Positions 53,309 to 64,000 are shown, numbered from the stretch's first letter. The stretch is 64,000 nt of DNA from Galdieria sulphuraria (GCF_000341285.1 NW_005178453.1:1-64000); one strand, 5' to 3'. Numbers and translations are program-made. The notes: generated from the letters alone by a model not told the origin.

Positions 53309-54439
53309 TTACATTGACATGTCGCTATATTTGTTCATCGTATTTTCTTTTAGTTGACTCACACAATTCTGTACCAACTCAACTTGTTTTCGCAACCAAA
53401 AATTTTCTCGTTCCAATATATACAAGTTGCTACGTAATCGTTTATTTTCTTTCTCCAAATATTGAAGCTTAGCTTTAGCATTTTGACGAGAACGTTGAGC
53501 TGCCTCACGGTTCCGCATAATTCTAGCTGCTCTCATCTCTATATCATCCTTTACCGACCTTTTCTTTGAAGAACAGTGCATTTCATTTGAAGACTGAGGT
53601 GACTTCCAACGACACTGTGTTTCATCATTATTGCTGAAAATTTCATTCGGTTGCGTTCCTATCTTATTGAGTTGATTAACAAACTGGATAGAATATTGTT
53701 CTTCTGTTGGAGTGTTGAATGGATGTCTATCTTCTACTCGGATGGATAAAGAGTCTGAATAAAAGGGTTCCGCTTGTTCCTGTACATAACTGCCTTTGCA
53801 CTTTTGTTCATCTTCCGCAGGAATGCCATTCTGAAGAGCATCTATGGAATACAATACGATCATGATGAGCAAGGTTCATTAAAATAGATTCTACGTACCC
53901 ATTTGCGTATTTGTTTTGGATAACCAAACGACGTTGTTGCTGTCATCGATATTGCTACGTCTTGAATTCTCTTGAGGTGGATAGCAAACACTATTTGCTA
54001 ACTCAGTCAATAGTGTCTTCTGGGGCAATTCTTTAGCATATGTTACTTTCTCTTGTTTTGCCAACACTGTATTTTCACTAGTTGTCTGTACAACTACCGT
54101 GTCATCGTTTGACCACTGTTCCGTCTGTGCCCATTCTCTTAAACTTTCAGTAAGGTGTTTTCCCGTAGAGGATGTAGGAGTATGTAGGAACAGTGAAGGT
54201 GAGCAATTCTGCTCAAGCTCAGGACTCCATAACCCATTTCTTGCTTCCCAAACTGACCAACTCTCTGATAGTAGTTCTCCTCTACTCGCCTTGACTTGAT
54301 GGACTGGGGATACCCGAGAATAGTAATACTCAGGGATATAGGTTTGACTTATTGGAAGAGGTGATATTCTCTTTCTTACTTGATAACGTAACCCTTGTTC
54401 TTCACCCTCCTTTTCTTTATCCTTATTCAGCGCCATCAT
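53309..54439 (-). CDS. bZIP transcription factor
   Basis: Two exons (53899-54439, 53309-53841) with a 57-nt intron; 357 residues from ATG 54439 (another in-frame ATG is 57 nt upstream). The basic region RAARIMRNREAAQRSRQNAKAK has the N-x7-R signature of bZIP proteins. The zipper follows with LEKENKRL, LRSNLYILE and LRKQVELV. The DNA-binding part is at the C-terminus. The N-terminal 240 residues are Ser/Thr/Gln-rich, suited to activation. The target sequence and stimulus cannot be told. Confidence 0.88.
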
Positions 54440-54628
54440 CCGAAATTCTCTACCAAAGAAAGAGATGCCAACTTTCTTTTCTCTGAGCAAATGCATTGGA
54501 AATGTGTTTTCAATAAACAGAAAAAATAATACAATATGTTTCAAAATAGCCACTCCATGGAAACAACTTTAATGGCTTACAAACAGAATCCCTTCAACAA
54601 CCAAAGTCACTTATCAGTCACATACATT

Positions 54629-56237
54629 CTATTCTACCAAATGAAACTTGGAAAACACAAATCGATATCTTCGTTGATACCAGTTACGAAAACTGGGTCT
54701 ACACAAACTTGAATCCGTTGCCCATGAAGCACCTACAGTAACAAAATGCTTATTGTCAAAGAAATCCGCAGAATAATTGGGATCTAATAGCAGTTTGTAA
54801 AATACAAAAAATATATGAAACTTGGACACATACATTCAGGAAGCTGCTGATATCCTGGAAATGGATATAAAGGAGTTGATGTAAGTTCCCAACCATTTCC
54901 ATAAACATCGACAACTCCATAAGAACTCTTATCTTGTTCTATCCAACCCACTGGAACAGGACCATAATACTGAAATCCATAATTGCCTTTGGCGTGACTC
55001 TTTTCAAAAGAAGAAAATCCATACAAAACGCCATGAATTTCTTCTTCAGAAGGTAACCTAAATAAGCAGATATATCTTTTTTTATCTAAAGGAATCACAT
55101 GATGTTATAATACCTCTTTCCTTTCCATTTGGCATAGGCCTCCGCTTCTGCAAGTGATACATACACTGGTAAATAAAATGCTTCCTATACACTCTCAACT
55201 TTAAAATAAATGTAGAAATAAACAATAGCCTCACTTTTAAACAAACATCTCCAAATGGCATACGATAAAGGAACTGTTTGGCAGAAACACATAAACTTCG
55301 AAAATCTTCTGCACAAGACACTTGATCCAAAGCAAAAAGACATTTCCATAAACTGGGAAACCAAATGTTCTCTTTCTTCATGTATAAAAAATCTTCTTCA
55401 TTCCAATACTCTGCACGACGATAACCTCCCATACGTACAAACTCATAAAACTGACCTATAGTCACGGGAAAAATATGCATTCGAAATGGATGGACAGAAA
55501 CACAATGACTTGGAAACTCAATATCCCAACCAAATTCCTTTCCACGGTCTCTACCTAAACAACAATGACCACCTCCAATCCAAACACTCGGCTCCGAATC
55601 TATATATTCTGTCTTTTCAGTTGATAACTTGATAGGAGGAATACTAATATTCAAAAATGGACCATTCGAATCTCTATCTTCCATCTGCATAAACATGTAA
55701 AATAAAGTTTCTAGGTGCATCAGCTCGTGCTCGTATACAAGTTGAACAATATGAGGACACTTCTTCTCTACTTGAGATAGAACTGACTTATCCAAAAGAA
55801 TAGTACGAACTTTCTGTTTATACCGATATATCTGTACTTTCGAGGGCCAAGTATCTGGAAACTCTGGGTGAGAGTGACACTTGGCTGGGTCATCCACATC
55901 AGGGTCGATTCCTCTTTCAAAAATGTAATCAAACACTGGTTCAAACTGTTCAAGTCCTAATTTATTTCGAAACTGGTTCCAAGCAAAGGCCACAAGATGA
56001 CCATAATCTGAACATGTCACACTTTATCACATCAAAGTTGAGTCCAGAGTACTCACAAAATATAAAAGGATTTCTTAAAGATATTGGTCGCCTTTCCAAC
56101 CAACTCTCAGATAAGAGAGATTCAAAAAATGCATCTGATTGGCTCCAAGCTGACTGAAGAGTATTCTGAAAGTCTGCAATCGTTGTACTAGTAAACTGCT
56201 GCGGCTTTCCTTTTATCTCTTCTTCTCCCATCATCAT
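54629..56237 (-). CDS. EgtB/Mug158-like DinB plus FGE-sulfatase domain enzyme
   Basis: Five exons (56057-56237, 55235-56007, 55114-55184, 54834-55057, 54629-54783), 467 residues. The N-terminal DinB-like half has RNPFIFYYGHLVAF, RGIDPDVDDP and the iron-binding HELMHLE (H-x3-H-x-E). The C-terminal FGE-like half has GGGHCCLGRDRGKEFGWDIE, PVTIGQFYEFVRMGGY and the end FVTVGASWATDSSLCRPSFRNWY. This is the layout of EgtB-type sulfoxide synthases of ergothioneine or ovothiol synthesis. No EgtD methyltransferase domain is fused, unlike fungal Egt1, so the substrate is uncertain. The start is unclear: the frame is open further upstream into a CT repeat. Confidence 0.8.
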
Positions 56238-56263
56238 CAATTCTTCAATCAAATCCCGAGGGT

Positions 56264-56268
<5 letters not shown>

Positions 56269-56295
<27 letters not shown>
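56269..56295. repeat. (CT)n microsatellite in divergent promoter
   Basis: About 13 CT units between the EgtB-like gene (minus) and eL21 (plus). It may belong to the promoter or 5' UTR of either. Confidence 0.9.
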
Positions 56296-56301
<6 letters not shown>

Positions 56302-56395
56302 TTTCTATGCCATCATTTTACTTATTATTAGATAGGAAAATTGGGTTTGGGCTGTTCGTGGCCGACGACGAAAAGGAAACAAAACAAGTTAGGCC

Positions 56396-56926
56396 ATGGG
56401 AAGGTCAAAGGGAAAACGTAGTAATACACGAGATCTATTCTCCAAACCTTTTAGAAAACATGGAGCACCACTGGCTGCTACATACCTAACCAACTATCGA
56501 TTAGGTGACTATGTGGACGTCAAGGTCGATTCTGCCATACAAAAGGGTATGCCGCACAAGTTTTATGTGGGGAAAACCGGAAAGGTTTTTGATATCTCCA
56601 GAAATTCGGTTGGTGTGATCATAAACAAAGTCGTGGGAAACAGAAAGATTGCAAAGAAGATTCACGTTCGTCGCGAGCATGTCTTTAAAAGTAGATGTCA
56701 AGAAGAATTCAAAGAAAGAGTTCGTAGAATCACTAAAGCAAAGATGGAAGCCAAAGCAAGAGGAGGTAAACTTTCGTTTTGATACTGAAACTTGTTCACT
56801 CACGTTTGTATAGAAAAACTTAGTGGTCCTTTGAAACGACAACCAAAAGGTCCAGCAGAGGCTCACTTTGTCGACGCGAAGGTGACGGAATTAGTGGAAC
56901 CGCCACCGTATGAGTTTGTAGTCTAA
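56396..56926 (+). CDS. RPL21: 60S ribosomal protein eL21
   Basis: Exon 1 56396-56765, a 48-nt intron, exon 2 56814-56926; 160 residues, the usual length. MGRSKGKRSNTRDLFSKPFRKHG, YRLGDYVDVKVDSAIQKGMPHKFYVGKTG and NRKIAKKIHVRREHV are characteristic of eukaryotic L21e. The C-terminus after the intron (EKLSGPLKRQPKGPAEAHFV) is also conserved. Confidence 0.96.
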
Positions 56927-57070
56927 GTAAATCTTTCGAAATTGCCATAAAATATATTCTTCTGAGGCAGGAAGATACAAACCATCTTCAGTGGATGACG
57001 GCACAAACCAAGTCAAGTCCTAAGTGTAAACCCGACCAATCCTTTACTATACAAAAAGACCCCTTCAAAA

Positions 57071-57757
57071 CTAGTCTACCTGCACTAATATCTCATTGCG
57101 TCTAAGAGGTGGCGGAGTAAAAGGAGGGTTGTATCGAGCAAGTTCCCACTCTGAAGAAAGTAAACGATAACCATCCTTCTTCAACTGCTCCATAAACCTT
57201 TCAGCTCTCTCGGCCTCTAAAGTTTCACGGTTTACAGTTCCTCGAAAAGTAACCACCGCAACTTTCCTTGGTGGAACAACACGCAAGTGGACTCGTGAGT
57301 CAACTGGTTCCGGTGGTTCTTTTTGTTCCGAGTATTCTTTTGGTAATATAAAAGCCATACTGTTGCCACTGCTTCGCGTTTCCAACGCTTCAATAGGCTT
57401 AGATAGGACTGGTGCCGTCATAGATATCTTTACTTGTTGGTTCGAGTTGTCTTTGTTTTTCGGTTCTCCAAATACCCCTATATATGAAGCTAGTATTCTA
57501 AATGCTTGAGACTCAAAGTCATAGTTGGACGTCTCTCCCTTCAGTTCTGAACGATAAACTTCAGCCACTCTTAAACTTGGATATTTTCTTATTTCATATT
57601 CACTTGTCTTTTTTTCTATCTCATACAAAGGCTGTTCTACTGAAACTTTTCCCACAACAGAACCCATATCAGGTATCTCTCCAATCAGATTTTTACTGAG
57701 CTCAACAAATGTTGGGGTTCCATGGAAATTCCTTTTTTTTCCATATCGAGATGAAGC
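57071..57757 (-). CDS. SOUL-family heme-binding protein, 5' end unresolved
   Basis: SOUL/HEBP proteins bind heme or tetrapyrroles. The fold is complete: YEIRKYPSLRVAEVYR, ISMTAPVLSKP, MAFILPKEYS, VHLRVVPPRKVAVVTFRGTVN, FMEQLKKDGYRLLSSEWELARYNPPFTPPPLRRNEILV. In the stretch above 57757 the sequence ends like an intron (TATATTTCAG), and the frame has no ATG, so an upstream exon is likely. The first in-frame ATG is 57667, which would give a 198-residue protein without a leader. The residues in between (HGTPTFVELSKNL) suggest part of a targeting sequence. Confidence 0.85.
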   Translation of the reverse strand, partial: ASSRYGKKRNFHGTPTFVELSKNLIGEIPDMGSVVGKVSVEQPLYEIEKKTSEYEIRKYPSLRVAEVYRSELKGETSNYDFESQAFRILASYIGVFGEPKNKDNSNQQVKISMTAPVLSKPIEALETRSSGNSMAFILPKEYSEQKEPPEPVDSRVHLRVVPPRKVAVVTFRGTVNRETLEAERAERFMEQLKKDGYRLLSSEWELARYNPPFTPPPLRRNEILVQVD

Positions 57758-57799
57758 CTGAAATATACTGATACTGTTTTTATATTTGATATTTGCCAC

Positions 57800-60128
57800 T
57801 AAAATGGCCCTGATACTTTATTATAGAAAAGTGCTAAAGCTCAATATTGTGGTGAGATAAGAAGCTGTTGCTGCGGTGAGCTTATGTTACTCGACAGAAA
57901 TTAAAGTCTGAGATATCTACGCCAAAAAGAGAAAGGACAAAAGATACTTTAATGAAACTCTGGTGACTTTATCCTGGAAGAGTAGAAAAAGAGACAGTCT
58001 ATTTTCAGCGTAAGAAGTAAATAAGGTGTTGATAGATAATAGTACGTAGAGATTTCCTTGCCAGATTCGACAAGATAATTGAGAGTATGTATAAAAGAAT
58101 TTGTGGGCAACGCAAGGAATAATTCTAAAAGAAAACTCCAAAGAGAACAGCTGAAAAATTTCCTGTAGAGAGAAAGACAAAAGGCTATGCAAAACAGGAG
58201 AATGAGTAACAGAGAAATGAGATAGAGGGTGTAATTTGAACACGTTGTTGATGCAGCTTGTAAGGAAAGTAAATTCCTGAGCAGTAAACTTCGAAGAAAA
58301 GTCTAATTCAAAGATGATTAGATGTAACTGCAGTCCAATTTCCAAAATTAGCATGACTCCTTGAATGTGCAGTATATAGGAGAAAGCTAATTTCTTGATA
58401 TTAAATTCTCCTACCATCAGTGAGGTTTTAAACATCAAGTTACATCTTTTAAGTTTTGAGTCAAACTCCACAATAAAGATAAAACTAAAAAGATTCTCCA
58501 GAAAAACACGACAAGTTGCACTCAACGTACAAAAGTTTCGTCAAAAACCATCAAATCAACAAGAATTGCCAAAATTTGCTGATATCGCTTTTAAAGCTTC
58601 GAGAAAAATATCAACACAAAAAAATAAAAAAGAAGATTTTACAGTCCATGGCGTCTCACACAAATCACTAAAAACTTTAATATTTGAAAATAATTTGAAG
58701 ATAATACATCTTTCATTTTTACTTTTAAACAGCAATTCCTTGAATAAATCAAGATTTTGATTTTTGTATTTAAGCATTATTTTTTTGGTGAAAATAAAAT
58801 TTGGCTTGTTCTGTTAGGAAATTTCTTTTTGCATTAAATGGAATTAAAATTCAATGCGCGTCTATTACTGGCCCTTTTTTTGATTGAACAGTGTGAAATA
58901 TTTTAATTTGAGCAGTTGTTTAATTTTCATAAATATTGAGAGAGTCTTAACATTTTGGCCTTTGTCAATTTCTACTATATTTAGTTTGAGAAAATGATAT
59001 TAGCTAGGACTCCGTTCTTGATTGTCGTAAACTTTCTACAGCAAGCAACACATTCTTTGAAGAGTTAATGATGTTTCCGAGTCTCTTTCAAACTGTTTCG
59101 GTTGATGGAAAAGTGTCGAATAGAACTGTTTAGTGTTTTTCTTACTAATTTTTCAAGTTTCTTTGCAAATGTAAGCGTGCCTAATATGGCCATTAAAAAG
59201 AAAAAATATTATCTTCTTTAATTTTTTTGACTGTTTGTTGTCGACATTATACTTTGCTTCTACAATTTGTCCTTTCTTCTTCTCAACGCTCTTTTCATGT
59301 ACACTGGACAAGATGGACAAGGTCTCATACTTTTATGTCTCTCGATTCTATTTTATTTTATCAAGAAAAGTTACTATCATCTTGGAAATGCTCAAAAATT
59401 ATACTAGTGAAAGAGTGGTATTCTGGTTTTCAAACGCAATGAAAGTAGCAAAGTTTATCAAGATAGTGGATGAATGACTTGATCTCTAAGCCGCAGACAT
59501 TTTGTGTCTCGCAGGAAGTCCGGCGTTGGAACGGAACACTCTGATCCATTTGTTGACTTTTGAACGACTGCTTAACAGAAAAGTTGCTATGGTCATTTTA
59601 GTGGGATGAAAGGCTTTCCTTTATCAAAATTGTTCTTAAGTCAATGTCGACGAGAACGGACAAACTGTAGTATCAACTATGGAACAGCTTGAAACTTTGG
59701 TTTGTCAAAGTGTAGTGTGTACTGCTCCTTTTACGAAGAGAAAAAAGGTTTCGGTAAAATAACAGCTCTCTACTAGTCCTTCCCTTTGGAGTCTGTGAGT
59801 TTTTCGTGTCCACTTGTTGTAGTGTTCAAAAACAAAAAGATAGCCTATGGATTGCATATTTTCATTTTTTCGCGAGATAATGGCTTGTGTTTAGTTGCCC
59901 ATTCAAGTTTCAGTTCTCACCATATCAGAAGCTTTAGAAAACACCCGCACTCCTGTTGTTCCACTGAATCTCTCTCTCCATCCTAACATTTTCCGCACCC
60001 TCATCAGAAATTCCCATTTCTTCTACTGCCCAGTTTGCCATTTTGACACATTTTCGTGTTGACCCGTAATACAACTGGGCGGGACAAGAAAAGGTTGCTA
60101 CTTGTGATATTGTTTCTAGTATAGAAAG
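57800..60128. other. 2.3 kb stretch without a supported gene
   Basis: AT-rich. A 202-codon minus-strand open frame (57917-58525) is Phe/Leu/Ser-rich and has no recognisable motif, and a 121-codon plus-strand frame (58395-58760) overlaps it. I do not support either. The stretch may contain the missing first exon of the SOUL gene near its left edge, or a non-coding RNA. Confidence 0.5.
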
Positions 60129-61128
60129 ATGGTTAACCGAATGGGTGTTGTCGAAAAGTCGGTAGAAGCAAAAGACACGGGCTCTACTACAGGGGAATGG
60201 AAGGGACAGGAACAGGACTCTTCACAAGAAGAAGAAGAATTTTGGGACTTTGACGACAGTGATGATGATGCTTGTTCTTACTGTAGAACCTGTCAGTTAC
60301 GAAGAAGATTAGAGAAAAGACTTGCTGCGAAAAAGATGCTCAACCAATTGGAAGCTAATGAAGACCATATACGTCGAGTAAAGGAAGATGGCTGTCAAGT
60401 TCAACCAAGGGAAGACCATCGGAGTATAGAAGATCTTTTAAGGTTTATTGGTGAAGACAGTGGTGGTGAGAATGATAAAAGGAAAAGTAAGGCTGGGGTT
60501 TCTAGTTCCAAAAAATCGAGTTCCAAGTCGAACAAGAAGAAGGACAAAGGTCGGAAAAAGCAGAGTTGTAAATCGAACGGTGAAACGAATAAAAGCAAAA
60601 CATCTTCGGAAGGAAGATATTCTGACCAAACCGTTCCTAGTCATGAAAGCAAAGGAGAAGACAGTTGGAGTGGCCACAGCAGTAGTTCATTATCGAAAAG
60701 AACAAATGGGAATAGTACTTTTGTAGAAACGAGTAGAGCTCCAAAGAGTATAGTTCATATTTCACAAGGTAATAAGATAACTTTTGTTTCAAGTATCATT
60801 TATCACTTTGCATTAGGTGATACTAGTAGTTACTCCAATGCTCCTGTTTTGGATAAAGATTTGGAAGATTGGGAAGCAGACATTGAAGCAGAAGTGGAAG
60901 CTTTCCGTAAGAGATTGGAGGAACTTAGTGCTCCATTGAAGAATAAGCCCAAGATTGGTGCTTTTCCACAACTTTCCTCTACGTGTAAGTATACTTTTGT
61001 TTCATGAGCTTGCCGTTGACTTTTTTTTTTATAAAGATGAACAGTCTCTAAGGAGCCATCGTATGGGATTTCACAAGGCAAACGAGAATTCCAGTAATAG
61101 TAGAACGAGAAGTGTCGGTATCTTGTGA
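60129..61128 (+). CDS. Hypothetical protein, FAM193-like C-terminus
   Basis: Three exons (60129-60768, 60817-60984, 61037-61128), introns 48 and 52 nt, 299 residues. The N-terminal part is acidic (QEEEEFWDFDDSDDDACSYCRTCQLRRRL) with three cysteines close together. The middle is Lys/Ser-rich low-complexity sequence, as in nuclear proteins. The end has DLEDWEADIEAEVEAFRKRLEEL, reminiscent of the FAM193 C-terminal segment (acidic residues followed by EVE.FK/R). The family call is tentative. Confidence 0.45.
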
Positions 61129-61415
61129 AGTTGAGCTGTTTTAATTGGCTGTATTTATCTGACTCGAAGAATGTTTTATTGTACTACCCTCTTAAGTGTT
61201 TTAAACAAAACATGTTTTGCATTTTCAGAACGGTTAGTTGCCAAGAGATATTGAAGATGCACCAGTTTTGTTGTCTATAAAGTTGTTGCATATGACTACT
61301 GTGATATTTATATCTATATGCCTTTTTAGTCTCGACCATGATATAGAGTTTTCTATTTGTAATTCAATCCTCACAATTGATTGCCTGTTTATGCCAACAT
61401 TTGGAACTATTATTC

Positions 61416-61450
<35 letters not shown>

Positions 61451-61721
61451 TGGAATTCTTTACATTGTAGTTGATTGCATGGAACAAAGAGCAAGTTTCC
61501 CATTTTAGAAAGCATGGTTTTGATTCTGATGATTGCTCCTTGACACTTAATTATCTCTTTTTTCCTAGTTGCTTGACTTCTTTGGAAAGCTTCTCCATAC
61601 CTCTTCTAAAGCATTTTTTGAATGGCCATCGAAAGATTCCAATGGAAAGTATTTTCCACTTTTTGTTTGTGATTGAGGGAATTGTGTTATTTGGATTGTT
61701 TGTTGAGTACCCTTGTACAAC
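61129..61721. other. Upstream region of the SOD gene
   Basis: Promoter and 5' UTR for the SOD gene, including a (TG)n/(GA)n microsatellite at 61416-61450. An open frame at 61471-61833 covers the SOD start in another phase and does not lead into the SOD exon, so it is not called as a transit-peptide exon. Confidence 0.5.
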
Positions 61722-62550
61722 ATGGTATGTGTCTCTCGTACTTTCTGTTTGTTTTATTGAAAAGAAGATCTTTAGTCAAAGTTTGCGTTACCTGCCTTAC
61801 CTTATGATTACAGTGCACTGGAACCACATATAGATACTATGACCATGAATGTTCACCACAAGGGCCATCACCAAGTAAGATCCGCTTTGAACAAGTTTAT
61901 TTTACTAACTTTCATTGTAGACGTATGTGAATAATCTGAATGGTGCAATACAAGGTGAACATGGGGGTCAGTTCAAGGTTTGTTATGAGGTGGATCCAAT
62001 ATACCTCAGTTATCTAACATATTTCTGACAGGGACTATCCATAGAAAACATCCAAAGGAATGCTGTGAAGGCACCTGATGCTATTAAAGCAACTGTGAGG
62101 AACAATGGAGGTGGCCATTTCAATCATTCTCTATTTTGGACACTTATGGCCCCAACAGGATCTGCCAACAGTGCACCACATGGAGATTTGAAACAAGCTT
62201 TGGAAACAGAGTTTGGTTCTGTGGATGAGTTTAAGACTCGATTCAATGCTGCAGCTGCTGGACGTTTTGGTTCTGGTTGGGCTTGGCTTTGTATGGATCG
62301 TTCTGGAAAGCTTTTTATTTGTTCTACTCCCAACCAAGACAATCCGCTTATGGAAGGTATATCTGAGCATGTTGGCATTCCTATCTTAGGATTGGATGTT
62401 TGGGAACATGCGTATTATCTGAAATATCAAAATAGAAGACCAGAATATATCGCTGCCTGGTGGAATGTTGTGAACTGGGACAAAGTCGTGGAAAACTATA
62501 GTCATGCAAAGCAACAAAAGACCCCCGTGTTTGATGTTCCTCTCGCCTGA
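61722..62550 (+). CDS. SOD: Superoxide dismutase, Mn/Fe family (Mn-like)
   Basis: Four exons: ATG alone (61722-61724), 61776-61874, 61921-61977 and 62032-62550; 225 residues. Removing a 51-nt intron right after the ATG gives [19 protein letters not shown], the standard SOD N-terminus. Metal ligands: His in HHKGHHQTYV, His in [11 protein letters not shown], and Asp and His in [20 protein letters not shown]. The end [17 protein letters not shown] ... NVVNWD resembles bacterial SodA. Without a targeting peptide the enzyme should be cytosolic. It removes superoxide, relevant for a phototroph in hot acid. Confidence 0.92.
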
Positions 62551-62659
62551 CTATCTCGGAGCAAACTTTGATAGGACTTTCGGGAGACGATGGTATATGT
62601 GATTGTGTGGCTTTTTTGTGTTTTGTGTCCAACTTGAATAAAAGAGAGAAAGAATCCAC

Positions 62660-63448
62660 ATGGCTCTTTTTCATGGAAGAAGAATTTTGTTGAAAATGTC
62701 TCTTCGAAAGAATAAGTTTTCACGTTGTTCCAAAAAGAGAAAAAGTGTTGCTACAAAAGAAGAACTGGCTTCAAGTTGTTTTCGGTGGATCAACCAACGT
62801 CTTTATACATCCTCTTCTGAAGAAGCTCGTGAACTATTTCAAAAGGACCCCCTTTTGTTTCAAGTCTACCACAATGGCTATGGAAAGCAAATGGAAACCT
62901 GGCCACAAAAACCTTTGGAGTTTTGTCAGTCTTGGTTGAAACAATACTGTAAAGAAAACAAAAGTTTTGTTATAGCAGACTTTGGTTGTGGAAACCAAGC
63001 TCAACTGGAAGATAAGCTGAACCGTCCTAACATCAGGTTTCATTCCTTTGACTTGGTGAAGACGGAAGATCCTCGAGTCATTCCGTGTAACGTTATCAAC
63101 GTACCATTGAATAACAAAAGTGTAGATGTTGTCGTCTGCTGTTTATCTTTAATGGGAACAGACTATGCTAAGATTATACAAGAAGCTCACCGAATATTGA
63201 AAAAATCAGGTGTTTTGATTATTGCAGAAGTTACCAGTCGCTTACAAGGTATACTGGATATCTTTTGTCGTCGAATAGCCCAGATAGGTTTTCAAGAGTG
63301 CTTAAGAAATACTAGCAACTCGTTTTTTGTTTTTCTAGTATTTCAAAAGTCAACAAAAGAACATAAGCAACCAACGACTATCACCACCAACCATAATGAC
63401 AACACAATACTACCACAACTAAAACCTTGCTTGTATAAAAAAAGATAA
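62660..63448 (+). CDS. RRP8: Ribosomal RNA-processing protein 8 (rRNA m1A methyltransferase)
   Basis: Rossmann-fold SAM methyltransferase that modifies a 25S/28S rRNA adenine in the nucleolus. Single exon, 262 residues; ATG 62660 or 62696. The basic leader (SLRKNKFSRCSKKRKS) is followed by FRWINQRLYTSSSEEARELFQKDP, YHNGYGKQMETWPQKPLE, the SAM-binding VIADFGCGNQAQL, HSFDLVK, VVVCCLSLMGTDYAKIIQEAHRILKKSGVLIIAEV. These are diagnostic of RRP8. The long disordered N-terminal part of fungal and animal homologues is absent. Confidence 0.92.
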   Translation: MALFHGRRILLKMSLRKNKFSRCSKKRKSVATKEELASSCFRWINQRLYTSSSEEARELFQKDPLLFQVYHNGYGKQMETWPQKPLEFCQSWLKQYCKENKSFVIADFGCGNQAQLEDKLNRPNIRFHSFDLVKTEDPRVIPCNVINVPLNNKSVDVVVCCLSLMGTDYAKIIQEAHRILKKSGVLIIAEVTSRLQGILDIFCRRIAQIGFQECLRNTSNSFFVFLVFQKSTKEHKQPTTITTNHNDNTILPQLKPCLYKKR

Positions 63449-63529
63449 CACTATCTAGTATGAGGAATCATAAATGCCCTATCTATGTGAGTATGTCTAT
63501 TTTGTTTGGATATCTCGAGACAACTACTA

Positions 63530-64000
63530 CTAAGACTCATCAACGCTGGTTGGTTTTGTCAAAGTCAAAATAACATCGTCTCCATCCGTTTGTTCAGGCC
63601 TTGAGTAACGGACATAATCAGAAGAGAATGACTCATTTCCATCGGAATAGAATTTAGAATCAAAGTTATTCCTCAAAGTTGAGTATGCAGGAGTCAATCT
63701 TCGATTCTGTTGTCCACGCGGTACTTTACGACTGGGTTCATTTGGAGAGTCTATATTGTGAAGAGGACCACCAGAGTCTAGAGTACGAATAGGCATCAAA
63801 CTTTGAGAATAAAGCCTCATCATTTGTTGTCTTCTACAATATTCTCTCCAAGTATCTTCTGTAAAGCCATAGTTGAAATAGTCACTCAGTTCTGCACCCT
63901 TTTCACGCCAAGGCTTCTCTTCTAACGAGTCAATCTCATTTTCAAATACGCTATAATCAACGTGGGCTCCAGGAAAGTCTGTTGGAGGTTTAGGCACTAG
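63530..64000 (-). CDS. FIP1: FIP1 pre-mRNA 3'-end processing factor, partial
   Basis: Polyadenylation-factor subunit that tethers poly(A) polymerase to CPSF. The frame runs off the right edge (no ATG seen), so the N-terminal part lies outside the window. The diagnostic Fip1 motif is present: KPWREKGAELSDYFNYGFTEDTWREYCRRQQMMR. The tail (QQNRRLTPAYSTLRNNFDSK ...) is short, charged and Ser-rich, without the long RD/RE-rich region of animal FIP1L1. Confidence 0.88.
   Translation of the reverse strand, partial: LVPKPPTDFPGAHVDYSVFENEIDSLEEKPWREKGAELSDYFNYGFTEDTWREYCRRQQMMRLYSQSLMPIRTLDSGGPLHNIDSPNEPSRKVPRGQQNRRLTPAYSTLRNNFDSKFYSDGNESFSSDYVRYSRPEQTDGDDVILTLTKPTSVDES

Noticed and set aside
57917-58525. 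202-codon minus-strand frame
   Set aside because: Phe/Leu/Ser-rich with no motif or intron-like signals and overlapped by another frame; not supported as a gene.
61471-61833. Open frame upstream of SOD that might encode a transit peptide
   Set aside because: It does not enter the SOD exon in phase by any clear splice site, while the ATG-only exon gives an exact SOD N-terminus.
1-64000. tRNA, rRNA, CRISPR arrays, attachment sites
   Set aside because: No T-loop/anticodon pattern, repeat-spacer series or element ends were found by reading; covariance-model searches were not possible.

Overview
The window looks like nuclear DNA of a unicellular red alga of the Cyanidiales, most probably Galdieria. 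Almost every gene has short GT-AG introns of about 45-60 nt, and intergenic gaps are often under 100 bp. Nuclear genes for plastid functions occur next to housekeeping eukaryotic genes: a sigma factor and a CpcT-type phycobiliprotein lyase. The species is an inference; no rRNA or organelle marker is present. I saw no tRNA, rRNA, CRISPR array or intact transposon.

Region 1 (1-4900) is atypical. It opens with the 3' part of a P-loop NTPase gene carrying 48 N bases, followed by about 3 kb with only one interrupted reading frame on the minus strand. The 48 Ns are not random. All fall at one codon phase and all precede GA, AG or AA, so each looks like a masked T of a stop codon in the wrong frame.

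Region 2 (4.9-25.2 kb): a membrane protein, a WDR89-like protein, V-ATPase subunit E, BCKDH E2, an RRM protein, plastid sigma factor, a protein kinase, a LIM protein, TRAPP Bet3 facing an ARL5 GTPase, thioredoxin, a nucleotide-sugar dehydrogenase, CpcT lyase, phosphopantothenate-cysteine ligase and Pol III subunit RPC5.

Region 3 (25.2-40 kb): a YCII protein, a basic RRM-like protein, RBMX2/Ist3, BCKDH E1-beta, an Ldh2-type dehydrogenase, TBC1D23, a plant-type zincless Fpg, a PP7-like phosphatase, Ddi1, an S26-like protein without its catalytic residues, and adenylosuccinate lyase.

Region 4 (40-57.8 kb): a 2042-residue CHD remodeller ending in FYRN/FYRC domains, GST, a CX9C mini-protein, seryl-tRNA synthetase, a pseudokinase, TMX2, a bZIP factor, an EgtB-like enzyme, eL21 and a SOUL protein.

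Region 5 (57.8-64 kb): a 2.3 kb stretch with no gene I can support, then a FAM193-like protein, a Mn/Fe superoxide dismutase, RRP8 and the 3' part of FIP1.

Functional themes: two subunits of one mitochondrial complex (BCKDH E2 and E1-beta) lie 18 kb apart; three Golgi/TGN trafficking genes (Bet3, ARL5, TBC1D23) are present; several gene pairs share extremely short divergent promoters (17, 39 and 81 bp). The best candidates for something undescribed are the CHD-FYR fusion, the Fpg with an EF-hand-like tail, and the N-masked NTPase gene.
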